The translations under genes were made by a program, and so were the position numbers. A stretch of 64,000 nt of DNA from Alicyclobacillus tolerans (GTDB lineage: Bacteria; Bacillota; Bacilli; Alicyclobacillales; Alicyclobacillaceae), in contig NZ_JAJFNK010000016.1 in NCBI RefSeq assembly GCF_021739485.1, positions 45,227 through 109,226 on the forward strand, in the 5' to 3' direction. How positions within the stretch are numbered: position 1 is the first letter of the stretch; the number at the start of each line of letters is the position of its first letter. The notes under the pieces are model-generated. The model saw only the letters and a program-made list of their open reading frames with translations, was not told where the DNA came from and did no database searches. This document shows positions 33,401-41,762 of this stretch, in pieces.

Positions 33401-34383
33401 TCAAGGACCTCTTTGATACGCTTTTTGGCGGCATCTCGGCCTGCTTGTACCGCTTTCTTTTGGGGGTGGTCCTTGGCGCGTGGCGATTTGCCCGAGAGCA
33501 CCGCACGCAAGGAGCTTTCCCCGAAACTAAAATCGCGGTTCGAGAAGGCGTCTGCCGCCTGTTTGACGCGGCTCATCATCTCGCGGGTACTATCGGCGTA
33601 CGACTGAAGTTCCTCCACGTCACCGGACAACCGGTGCGACTGGGTGAGCAGTTCCTGCGCATCCTGCAGTTGGCGGACAATCCAGCCGACAAAGGACTTG
33701 GTCCACGGCATTTCAGACAAAGGCTGATGGATGGCCTGTTGGTACAACCCGTTCATTTGCTTGAGCCACGTCTGCGGATTGGGCTGGCTTTGGGCGAAGC
33801 GGTGAATCCGCATGACGACGGGAGCGAGTTGTTTTGGGTCGAGAGCCCCGAAACGATACAGCATCTGGCGAAACCGCGCGCGTTCGTCGAGGTCGCCGCC
33901 GACGTGAAGCCTCTCCTCCAAAATTTGCTCAAACAAGTCGGTTCGCAAAACGACAGCCTCTTCCTCGCTGAGAATGTCAAAGCCCGGGTCCAGCCCCAAA
34001 TAGAGAAAACTGTCGCGCACGACATTCATACAGAAACTGTGCAGAGTCGAAATCTGTGCCTGCTCCAACAGGGCGAGCTGGCGCAAAGCCTGTTTTTGCA
34101 TCCGGGCATGTTCTAAATCCGGGTCTTGTGCGTTTTCGATCGCGGCGATGGACTGAAGGCGTCTGGCAATGCGCATTCTCATTTCCCCTGCTGCAGCCTC
34201 TGTAAACGTGACAATCAAAAGCCTCGGCAAATCGACAGGGTCCTCCCCCAGAATGCAGTTCATCACGCGTTCGACGAGTACGGACGTCTTGCCTGAGCCG
34301 GCACCGGCCGAAACCAGCACGTTTTGCCCGCGGGTCGAAATCGCTCTCCTTTGTGCGTCGGACCACCGGCTCAAATCAAGCAT
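30436..34383 (-). CDS. addA: Helicase-exonuclease AddAB, AddA subunit
   Basis: AddA is the UvrD-like 3'-5' helicase and nuclease of the AddAB enzyme, which resects double-strand breaks for RecA. The 1315-residue protein starts at ATG 34383 behind GGGAGGAG. Walker A is AGAGSGKT (residues 26-33), motif II DEYQDTSPIQDAL, motif III GDVKQSIYRFR, and the later motifs include TIHQSKGLEFPVVVVLG and YVAMTRARERLILVG. The C-terminal RecB-type nuclease is intact, with IIDYKTDR near 1247-1254. It overlaps addB by eight bases. A Glu/Asp/Ser-rich, Pro-containing insert near 550-600 lengthens it slightly beyond B. subtilis AddA. Confidence 0.97.
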   Translation of the reverse strand: MLDLSRWSDAQRRAISTRGQNVLVSAGAGSGKTSVLVERVMNCILGEDPVDLPRLLIVTFTEAAAGEMRMRIARRLQSIAAIENAQDPDLEHARMQKQALRQLALLEQAQISTLHSFCMNVVRDSFLYLGLDPGFDILSEEEAVVLRTDLFEQILEERLHVGGDLDERARFRQMLYRFGALDPKQLAPVVMRIHRFAQSQPNPQTWLKQMNGLYQQAIHQPLSEMPWTKSFVGWIVRQLQDAQELLTQSHRLSGDVEELQSYADSTREMMSRVKQAADAFSNRDFSFGESSLRAVLSGKSPRAKDHPQKKAVQAGRDAAKKRIKEVLEVVGRGEAALREDVIRLANEVDVLTNLVLEFEDRYWSAKLRRGKLDFNDLEHLALEALTDPNSGQADRIQARFAEIFVDEYQDTSPIQDALVNAAARPQGNVFTVGDVKQSIYRFRMAEPMLFVRKYEQYEAGQGGTTIDLSDNYRSRREVVNAVNFFFEQIFAVEFGGVRYDDRSKMKCGAWYPPLNGGESLAGPVELHLLQRGASEPNPNEPGDVSQSAGADLSDDVDNAPLPSSSETEDGTALEPGATGRYIEEEARVAGLRISQLMGMTPGTSRAQVWDADSQSYRPLQFRDIVLLMRSVRTSINDVVETFRQFGIPAYGAASTGFYGALEVKWLQSALSAIDNPRRELDFATLMRSPLAGFDDVELAQLRLAGRGNFYDAVRSAIREHSTDMPAALLDKLARFMRQFRAWRRLSRRASVEDVVRRVLEDTDFYYYIAGMPAGDARQANVEALLDKVREYDKQSMDGLFGFVEKSRRSVEHNLDAGEARTMGESEDVVRIMTIHQSKGLEFPVVVVLGLGTEFNLGKQERAVQLHRELGLGPYFAEPQTHRRWWTLPNIAIREAELTETLSEEARVLYVAMTRARERLILVGSSRQLQKDLSAAAPRWDFADRTLPLATLLRAKSYLDWIVPAALRHKDAAAVWETCLSEDAALHKDAVFRRKDPMLLHEAEFEVSLWNLPGFRSLYQEDQGLAHVPGAAAGDVEASRKRLDFSDPHRLRRDAAFEVSGDLLARPSAESETAQWGELYTRPLVPAKMSATDLRRLHVAKHKSRQPDENRFRSRQAAESLLEDPPFIRSRQVSGRESGTAFHHVMQHVDLNLPCESFAVVNELDRLLRAGRITQEERNMVNPDDILRFLASGLGRQLAACSRVWREQPFFSRIPVYPEYSVNAVEGQFVIVQGVIDVLAEEQNGWLIIDYKTDRIAPEQAAEKAMEYAAQVAAYRDVVAAWVPSGADVHTFLYFVHPGISIEMGPMSVEDIFQEG

Positions 34384-37300
34384 GCGAGTCTCCTCCCTGG
34401 ACTGGTGCTGCCTGCCATTTTGCAAACACCTCGTCCTTGTTCATCTTTTCGAGGTTTCGATAGAGAAGCGAGTCCGTTCGCCGATCGATCTGGCACAGTC
34501 CGCTGTACGAACAAAACGTGCAGGCGGTTTGACCCGGTCCGAACCGAAACGGGGACACCTCGTTTTCTCCGCGCTGGATGCCGTCTGCCACGCGCGCAGC
34601 CTGGGCTATGGCCTGTTCAAGCAACTGGTCCCACTGCGCTGGCTCGAGCGCAGGCGCATTTTTAGCCAACTGCCCGTTTTGGTTGTACACTTTGCCAAAC
34701 AAGTCGGATTCTATGCCGTTTGTCAACCGCTCGTCCATCCACTCAATCAGCGTGGGATGGTGCACCAAGACCCCCTTAGCCTTCATCTTTTGCACGGCGG
34801 CTTTCTGCGCCTCATCCGGGTCCTCCGGCGCTTTTGCGACCTCGACTTGACTGCGTACGGGAAGGTACAAAATGCCCGCTGGAGTGGCAGGGTGTCCAAA
34901 CAACTCGTTGGCAAAGTGCTTGACCACAGCCGCATAGAGCGGAAGCTGCAAGGTCAGTCCGTAAAACACCTTGTACATGTCGACTTTCATATCGCGGCTT
35001 TTGTAGTCAATGATGCGAAACGCCCTCAAACTGTCCATCCCAGTCTCGTCGTCTGCACCCTCAAACCCATCCGCTTCCCAAGAAAGCGACGACACTGGAA
35101 TAGAGGGCGCAACGTCCACCCGGTCGATGCGCCCGCGGACGCGCACAGGCAAACCGTACGGCTTGGCTAGTGGCAGCTCAAATGCGGGGAGTTGGTCCGA
35201 CGGGTGTTCCCCAAACGAAAGCTCGACGGCCTGCGGGCGGAACCTTCCGTAACGCAGGTGCCGAGCCAGTACAATCGCGGCAATTCTTAACACCTGCAAC
35301 ACTTCTTCCGCCTGCTGCATCCGAGTCGCCTTGCTCTTCCACTGGGCATACGGCGAGGTGTTCAGAACCTTGTCCAAAGCTTGCTCTATGGCCGCGACCG
35401 CCGCTTCGTCCGAAGTGGTTTGCCCGGTCAACGCTGTGGTTCTCTGCTGCTCGACGAACTCCCGAATCACTTCGTGAATCAGGCTTCCCCGGGCAGCGCT
35501 AGTAATGTCGGGATTTTCCTCAGGCGCAAGCCTCAGGCCAAATCTCGCAAAGTGCTGGAAAGAACAAGCCGCATACGATTCGAGCTGATGTACATTGACG
35601 GTTAGAGGCGTCCCATACAGTTGCGCAGCAAGTGTTTCTCCGAGCGAACGAACCCTCGTGCGATGCCGAAGTCCAGCCAAAACCGTGTCCAGGCGCCTTT
35701 GGTGATCGGGATTGGATAAAAACCAATCGAGCAAAAAGACGACAAGGGTCGACACTTCACCGGCATCGCGCATACGGCGCAGTAAGGCAATGAGCGCCAG
35801 CCAGCGGTGATGGACGGAGAAGCGGGCCAATTCCTTGAGTGCGATGTCCATCTCTTCCGGCACCTGCACTCCTTGAACGCTGTCGAGCCACAGGTTCTCG
35901 GTCAGTTTTGGAAACAACGTGCGCAATCGATAAACCGCCAATGCAGGACGAAGGACCTTGCCGGCCGCATCGGCCAACGGGTAACTGACTGTCAGATTGC
36001 CAGACGCCCGCGTCAGAGCCGAATACACATGGACTCGTTCACACATCTGCAGTTCTTCGACACTGTACCCTAACCTTTGCCCGAACAGCCAGGCAAAGCC
36101 CTCGCGCTCGTCGTCGTGCAACAGTCCATGCGCGTGCACCCGCTGCGGCATTGCCCCGTCGACCGCTCCAAGCACAAATACGGCTTGCATCTCAAACGCA
36201 CTGGCGCGATGCAGCTCGGTGACCAGCACCTGACCAATCCCGGCTGGGATGGTGGCCAGTCCCTGTTGAACCATATCGCTGCGGACAATCTGGAACAAAA
36301 AACCGCGATATAAGCGATGGCCCTCCGGCATCGTCTCGGCCAGATCGTTGACAAGGCCCGTCAGACGCGTCCAAGCTTGTTCGTGCAGACTGGCCTCCAA
36401 CGGAGTCTGCAAACCATCTTCGTTGACCATCCAATACGAAACCAAACGTTTGGCCCCGACCTGTTGCAACAGTTGCCAAAAGGCAAAGGCCAGTTCGAAG
36501 GGAGCCAGCCACGGCGTCTCAACCGCTTTGTAAAACGGGATGGCGTACGCACAAATCTGTCGGCGAAGCCGGTCGGCGCGCTCGTCGTCGGCGCGCAGCT
36601 TTTGTGCGGAATCTCGGTCAGTCCCATGCGCCTGTGCAAAATCCCAAGGCTTTTCGTCCGTCCATACTTCAACACCGAACACCTCGTACCTTCGCAGGTA
36701 CGGCTCCAGCCAGTCCGCATCATCCGTATGGACTCCGCAAAAGTCTGACTTCAACAGGCGAACCACTGCTTCTAAAGAGAACTGTTCCTCCACAAGCTGA
36801 AGCATCGCCAACATGAATTTGGCCAGTGGATAAGTCGCCAAGGATGGAAAACTGTCCATGTAATACGGGATTTCATAGCGTTCAAAGCTGTCTCGCAAGT
36901 AGGCCGCATAATCGTCCAAACGGGGTACCACCACCGCAATGCTTCCGAAGTCCAGTCCCGTTTCCTGAACCCGCCTGCGAATTTCCCGGGCCACTCCGTC
37001 GGTTTCCGCCCGCGGATTTTGGGCGGCAGCAAGCTGAACCCCAGAAATCTCGCCGACATCGCTTTGCCTGTCCGAATACACGGCTCGCTCAATGACCGCC
37101 AATTTTTCATTTGTAAAGCGCGGTGGTTGCGCCGGGGCCATGTGCCGGATATAAACGGGCAGCTTGGCCAGGCGGCAAGCGTCGAGGACCGCCTGAAACA
37201 AACCAAGGGTCTGAGGCGCATACACGGCACCCGGGTCTGGAAGCGCGTCGAGCAATTCTATCAGCCCCTTGCGCGGAACAGTCCAACCGCTGTGAACAAG

Positions 37301-38092
37301 CCCATTTTCAGCCCAATCGTCCTCCTGACTCTGCGCGAACGGCGCCCAATGCGGGTCCATGGACAAAGCAATCTCTGTGTGGTCTGCAACTTGCGCAATC
37401 TCCGCGATCAATGCCAACTGCTGCCGGCTCATGTCCGTGAACCCGTCGATATACACGGCAGCTTGCTTCAAGTCCGGCCACTCCGCAAGCGATTGTTGAG
37501 CTTGCGTCATCGCGTCTTCCGGCGCCATCAAGCCTCTATCGGTCAAGGCCTGTTTCCATTTGACGTACAAGAGAGACAAGTCTTGCAGCTTGTTGAGCAA
37601 GGAGTGTCCCGAACGCACGGTTCGCGCTCCCGGCAAGTCGCGTACAGCGGCGGCGGCCGTTTCCAACCAGCTTTGAAGGCTAGACAAAGGAACCATTTGC
37701 TCGGTCATTTCCGCAAACGACTCTAAAATCGCGTCGAGAAATGCGATGGACGGTTCCTCCCGTTTGAGCACCTTGAGCTGACCCATGCACTGCTGATAGA
37801 CTCCAGCTAAAACCAATCTCTTTCCTGTTAAATTCACCTGCGTCAAAGGGGTGTTCGAAGCAGCGGCCAACACCCGTTGCGCGAATCGTTCTAATGTCAG
37901 GACCTCGGCGCGCACCGTTGACTTCACATGCTGCAACAGCATGCGTTCCGTCGCATAGGATGCGTGGCTAGGCACCAGCCAGAAAATCCTCGGTCCAAAC
38001 GGAGAACCTGCAATTTCCTGGGCGACTGCCTGTCCAATGCTGTGAGATTTCCCAGTCCCTGCGCGTCCGAGAACCACTTCTACCGTTCCCAT
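34376..38092 (-). CDS. addB: Helicase-exonuclease AddAB, AddB subunit
   Basis: AddB is the partner subunit with an inactive-type helicase core, a Chi-recognition region and a second nuclease. At 1238 residues it is near the family length. The N-terminal Walker A GRAGTGKS (9-16) is kept, as is typical for AddB. The C-terminal nuclease shows FRIIDYKSRD. The iron-sulfur cluster ligands are visible: one Cys in SYAACSFQHFARFGL and three in CTFCSYSGLC (1191, 1194, 1200). The ATG start has GGAGG nine bases upstream. It is the first gene of addBA and lies downstream of yhaON on the same strand after about 105 bases. Confidence 0.97.
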   Translation of the reverse strand: MGTVEVVLGRAGTGKSHSIGQAVAQEIAGSPFGPRIFWLVPSHASYATERMLLQHVKSTVRAEVLTLERFAQRVLAAASNTPLTQVNLTGKRLVLAGVYQQCMGQLKVLKREEPSIAFLDAILESFAEMTEQMVPLSSLQSWLETAAAAVRDLPGARTVRSGHSLLNKLQDLSLLYVKWKQALTDRGLMAPEDAMTQAQQSLAEWPDLKQAAVYIDGFTDMSRQQLALIAEIAQVADHTEIALSMDPHWAPFAQSQEDDWAENGLVHSGWTVPRKGLIELLDALPDPGAVYAPQTLGLFQAVLDACRLAKLPVYIRHMAPAQPPRFTNEKLAVIERAVYSDRQSDVGEISGVQLAAAQNPRAETDGVAREIRRRVQETGLDFGSIAVVVPRLDDYAAYLRDSFERYEIPYYMDSFPSLATYPLAKFMLAMLQLVEEQFSLEAVVRLLKSDFCGVHTDDADWLEPYLRRYEVFGVEVWTDEKPWDFAQAHGTDRDSAQKLRADDERADRLRRQICAYAIPFYKAVETPWLAPFELAFAFWQLLQQVGAKRLVSYWMVNEDGLQTPLEASLHEQAWTRLTGLVNDLAETMPEGHRLYRGFLFQIVRSDMVQQGLATIPAGIGQVLVTELHRASAFEMQAVFVLGAVDGAMPQRVHAHGLLHDDEREGFAWLFGQRLGYSVEELQMCERVHVYSALTRASGNLTVSYPLADAAGKVLRPALAVYRLRTLFPKLTENLWLDSVQGVQVPEEMDIALKELARFSVHHRWLALIALLRRMRDAGEVSTLVVFLLDWFLSNPDHQRRLDTVLAGLRHRTRVRSLGETLAAQLYGTPLTVNVHQLESYAACSFQHFARFGLRLAPEENPDITSAARGSLIHEVIREFVEQQRTTALTGQTTSDEAAVAAIEQALDKVLNTSPYAQWKSKATRMQQAEEVLQVLRIAAIVLARHLRYGRFRPQAVELSFGEHPSDQLPAFELPLAKPYGLPVRVRGRIDRVDVAPSIPVSSLSWEADGFEGADDETGMDSLRAFRIIDYKSRDMKVDMYKVFYGLTLQLPLYAAVVKHFANELFGHPATPAGILYLPVRSQVEVAKAPEDPDEAQKAAVQKMKAKGVLVHHPTLIEWMDERLTNGIESDLFGKVYNQNGQLAKNAPALEPAQWDQLLEQAIAQAARVADGIQRGENEVSPFRFGPGQTACTFCSYSGLCQIDRRTDSLLYRNLEKMNKDEVFAKWQAAPVQGGDSHA

Positions 38093-38166
38093 GCAAGTAC
38101 TGCCTCCATTTCAAGGGTTGCTTCTTCCGCGGATTTTTCCTCTGCCACCGTCCAATGGATACCATC

Positions 38167-38203
38167 GCGTTGTTTACGGCGTTGTTTACAGGAGTTGTTT
38201 ACA
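38167..38203. repeat. 12-bp tandem repeats running into the yhaN stop codon
   Basis: Three units, GCGTTGTTTACG (38167-38178), GCGTTGTTTACA (38179-38190) and GGAGTTGTTTACA (38191-38203), run head to tail. On the minus strand each contains GTAAACAAC, and the TAA of the first is the yhaN stop codon. The rest of the 38093-38198 spacer holds the addB ribosome site and no evident terminator. Confidence 0.75.
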
Positions 38204-41200
38204 ATTGTGGATTGCCAAGACTCACCACGTTGACGGTCTGCGTTGCCTCGGCATACCGTTGCACGGTTTCATGGCAGGTCATATAAAGGAACTGTCCGTC
38301 CTTCGCTTCTTCGACGAGGACGTCAAACACCGCGCGCCAGCGAGCGTCGTCAAAATTCACCAGCGGATCGTCCAAAACGACCGGGAGCACGATCCCTTGA
38401 CGAGCGTAGTCCCGAATCAACGAGAGCCGCATGGCCAAATAGATTTGCTCGCGCGTCCCGCGGGAGAGCACAGACGTATTCCACTCTCGTCCCGCTGCGT
38501 CCACACAGTAGAGTTGAACCTGACCTTTGGAAAGCACACGAGCGCCGATGCGCCGGTATTTTCCCGACGTCATCCGTTCAAAGAGCTGTGATGCATCTAG
38601 AAGGACCTGCGGCTGCCGCTTTTGTTCGAATTGCTCGCGGGCCTGTTGAACCAGCGCCTTGGCCAACGTCAGCCTCGCCCACGACCGCGCGAGTTCTGCG
38701 CGCTCCCCTTGCGCTGCGGCCAAGCGCCACCGGATGTCTGTCGCGACCAAACCGGCATCTTGCAAAGCGAGCCTGGCCTCCAAATCCCCTACGGTTTTTA
38801 CGGCCTCTTCCAGTTGTGTGCGCAGGTGTGACAACTCAATTTGGCAATTCTGCGCACGGGCCAAAATGAGGTCTTTAGTCACAAGCGCCGTCTCATCTGC
38901 CTTTGCAAATGCCTGGCTGCGCTGTAAGAAGTTCTCCCGTCCACCGCACAAGCTGTCCGCATGGATTTGCGCCTCGCGCATTTGGCGCATCAGATCCAGT
39001 TTTGTCTTCGCGCGTTCGTTGAGTTGCCAAAACTCCTCGATGGACTCCACTCCGCAAAGATTCAGGAATGCCGCAGCGCGTTCCCAAATGTCACGCCGCT
39101 CCTCGCGGATACTCCCGAGCTGTCGGTTGAGTTCACCAACTTCGCTTTCTAACTGTCGCTTTTCCCGATCCCTTTGCAGCTCCAAACGGACCCGTTCCAT
39201 CGCCAAGTCGAGTTTTCGCGCAACCTGCTCCCATTGCTGCTGCAGGGTCGCGGCTGTATCCCCCGGCGGCTCTAACTCTGCAGCAGTCTCGGTTTCCGTT
39301 GATGCAATAGCGTTTGCATCCACCGGTCCGGCAAACTTGTTTCCTTCGCCGTCCACGGCGACGCCTGCAGTGCCATTCAATCCGCTGCTCGTGCCATTCA
39401 ATACGCCGATCGTGCCAGTAAACGCGCTGTTCAATGTCCCGTTCACCCAGTCCAGGTAGGCGTTCACCTTGGCTTCAAGCTCTCTGAACGCCTGTTTCCG
39501 AAGTTCCAAGTCCCGAGCCAGCGCGCGAATACTGCGGACGACGCGAACCTCCTGCAGTAAGGCGGACGGGCTGGGAGCAGCGAGTTCACTGCCAGCCTGA
39601 ATCTCATAACCGAACTGTTGCAGCCAGAGCTTCCACGCGTTTTTTTCTTGGTTGAGCCGTTCCTCGGCTTTGCCAACCTGGTTTGCAGCGACCTCCCACT
39701 GGACTCGTAAACGCTGCAGTTCTTCCCATACGCGCTGTTGGTCTTGAAGGTGTGCAAGCGACTGCTCCAAAGTGCGCTTGCGGCCGCGCAACGTGTTTTT
39801 CATCGATTCAACCACCTGTGCGAATGCTGCAGTCTGTTGCGCCAGATCGGCGGCAGTGCTGGCATTTGACAAGGCGTCCCACATTTGGGCCAAATCCAAG
39901 TCGGCGCTTTGGACGTCCAATGACCGGATGTCCTGCGACAAGCGCCTCGCCTCGTGCAACCCCTGCTCGAATTCCAAGCGCAAACGGTCCATTTGCTGCA
40001 AATCGACCAGGTCCTGTGCGTTGAGCGTTTGTCTTGTGGAGCGCGAAGTGCGCACCACCAACGCTCCTGCTGCGAGCACAACCGAACCGGCGAGGGTCCA
40101 CAGCCCCACAAAAACGGCTCGGCTGCTCATCTCGTAAAAAGCGGCACCGGCCAGAGCTAAAGCCAACAACCCCATAACCGGAACGAGCCACCCTTGCGGT
40201 CCAGAGTCCTTGCGCGTCTGCCTGATTCTGGACCGGCTCGCCTCAAGGGCGGACATTTCGCGCCGCAAGCCAGCCGTTTTCTCCCACTTGCTCCACAATT
40301 CTGAGACCCGGAACTCGTCGTCTTGCACATCGTCCAAGGCATTTTGCAGGCGCTGCCGCTCCGTGCCAAAGCCGGGTTGGTGGTTCGCTAGTTCCGTAAA
40401 CAGAGGGTCCGTAAATAGGGGGTCTGCTAACAAGGGCTCCAACAACGGATGGTCTGCGTGCCCGGCACGCGCCAAACCGGCTGGTTTGAGCTGGTGTGCC
40501 GCGGCGCCGGGTATCTGTTGAACCAGCAAACGCGCTTGTTGTACATAGGATTGTTCACTTTTTTGCGATTGGCGCAGTTGGTCGTGGGCTTGTGCAGCGC
40601 GCTCGGCCGCACTCTGAATTTGTTCCACGACAGCCGCATCCAATGGTGCGCGATACAAACCATGTAGGCTCCACCCCGCCGACAACTCCTGCTGTTCCGC
40701 AGCGATCCGCTCTCGGAGTTCCCCGATTTCCCGTTCCTTTTCCAGTGACCGCTCCACTTGTTCGCGGATTCCCGATGCGCGTTCTTTCATTTCCGCAAGC
40801 ACTGGGGCGAGTTCAAGCCATCGACCGTCGACAACTTGCGCGTCCAAGCGCTGCTGAACTTCGTCGAGGTGTTGAGCCGCCTGGAACTCGCGCTGGCGGA
40901 GGTCCTCCAACCGGGCCTCCCATTGGGCGACTCGCGCAGCGTCGTCCGGTGTCAGACTTGGCACCGTCTGAAACTCCTTCAACTGTTCGGAAATCGCGGC
41001 GATCTGACGCCAGACCGGCAGCAACTCTGCATCTCCTTCGTACCGGGCCAATTCGGCTTGGAGTGCTGCCTGCTGTCCCTCCAATGTCTGCTTTTTCTCC
41101 ACCGCCTTGCGAAGGTGATGCTGCAATTCGATGTAAGCCCCAGGCAGGTCGTTTTTGTTTTGCACCTCGCGCCGTAGTGCGTCAATTTCCGCCAAACACT

Positions 41201-41762
41201 GCGTCAACTTGGGCGTTTTCGCGCGTGGGTCTGGGTTGAAAATAGTTTTTGCAGCATCTTGCAACCGTTGTTCAATCTCCACAGGAGCCCATTGGCCTGC
41301 CATGCCGACCGTGTAGATGCGGCTGGACAAGCTGTTGCCTGCGTCCGAGAAGTCCCCCAATTCGGCCAACTGAAAGGTAAACACCGAGTTGTAAATCAGT
41401 TCCTCAACGCCTGCAAGCTCCGGGAACAGTTCTCGCAACGGTCCGTCTCCAGAAACCAGGCTTTTGTCGGGCCGCATTATTTTCGGAGGACTTTTTTTGT
41501 GCAACGCGCGTTCTACCTGAACGACTGCCCCGTCCTCGCGTTGAAATCGAGCGATTGCACGCCCGGAAGCCTTCCAGTGAGGAGCGGACTCCTTGTGCGT
41601 TGCCCTGCCAAACAACACACCTCTCAACCCGGCCAACAGCGTACTCTTTCCGGCTTCATTCGGTCCGTAAATCACCGTCATGGCGTCTGGCAGTTCTTCC
41701 AGAACCATCCCCCGGTGAGGACCCAATTCGTACAGCGCCACCCCGCGCAATCTCAACCCCAC
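38199..41762 (-). CDS. yhaN: YhaN-type SMC-like ATPase (SbcC-related) with central membrane hairpin
   Basis: An 1187-residue AAA/SMC-like ATPase. The N-terminus holds Walker A GPNEAGKST (33-41). Long coiled coils fill the middle. The C-terminus has the ABC signature LSRGTREQIYLAMRLSLIRDY and Walker B VLPVVLDDPLVNFDD. Near residues 522-565 two hydrophobic segments (VMGLLALALAGAAFYEM and VGLWTLAGSVVLAAGALVV) lie where SbcC has its zinc hook, so the coil tip could be membrane-anchored. Farther on, an Asn/Gly-rich linker and a 5-residue ADPLF/TDPLF repeat interrupt the coils. It overlaps yhaO by ten bases. The pair resembles SbcCD/Mre11-Rad50 and probably processes DNA ends or hairpins. Confidence 0.88.
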   Translation of the reverse strand: MGLRLRGVALYELGPHRGMVLEELPDAMTVIYGPNEAGKSTLLAGLRGVLFGRATHKESAPHWKASGRAIARFQREDGAVVQVERALHKKSPPKIMRPDKSLVSGDGPLRELFPELAGVEELIYNSVFTFQLAELGDFSDAGNSLSSRIYTVGMAGQWAPVEIEQRLQDAAKTIFNPDPRAKTPKLTQCLAEIDALRREVQNKNDLPGAYIELQHHLRKAVEKKQTLEGQQAALQAELARYEGDAELLPVWRQIAAISEQLKEFQTVPSLTPDDAARVAQWEARLEDLRQREFQAAQHLDEVQQRLDAQVVDGRWLELAPVLAEMKERASGIREQVERSLEKEREIGELRERIAAEQQELSAGWSLHGLYRAPLDAAVVEQIQSAAERAAQAHDQLRQSQKSEQSYVQQARLLVQQIPGAAAHQLKPAGLARAGHADHPLLEPLLADPLFTDPLFTELANHQPGFGTERQRLQNALDDVQDDEFRVSELWSKWEKTAGLRREMSALEASRSRIRQTRKDSGPQGWLVPVMGLLALALAGAAFYEMSSRAVFVGLWTLAGSVVLAAGALVVRTSRSTRQTLNAQDLVDLQQMDRLRLEFEQGLHEARRLSQDIRSLDVQSADLDLAQMWDALSNASTAADLAQQTAAFAQVVESMKNTLRGRKRTLEQSLAHLQDQQRVWEELQRLRVQWEVAANQVGKAEERLNQEKNAWKLWLQQFGYEIQAGSELAAPSPSALLQEVRVVRSIRALARDLELRKQAFRELEAKVNAYLDWVNGTLNSAFTGTIGVLNGTSSGLNGTAGVAVDGEGNKFAGPVDANAIASTETETAAELEPPGDTAATLQQQWEQVARKLDLAMERVRLELQRDREKRQLESEVGELNRQLGSIREERRDIWERAAAFLNLCGVESIEEFWQLNERAKTKLDLMRQMREAQIHADSLCGGRENFLQRSQAFAKADETALVTKDLILARAQNCQIELSHLRTQLEEAVKTVGDLEARLALQDAGLVATDIRWRLAAAQGERAELARSWARLTLAKALVQQAREQFEQKRQPQVLLDASQLFERMTSGKYRRIGARVLSKGQVQLYCVDAAGREWNTSVLSRGTREQIYLAMRLSLIRDYARQGIVLPVVLDDPLVNFDDARWRAVFDVLVEEAKDGQFLYMTCHETVQRYAEATQTVNVVSLGNPQL

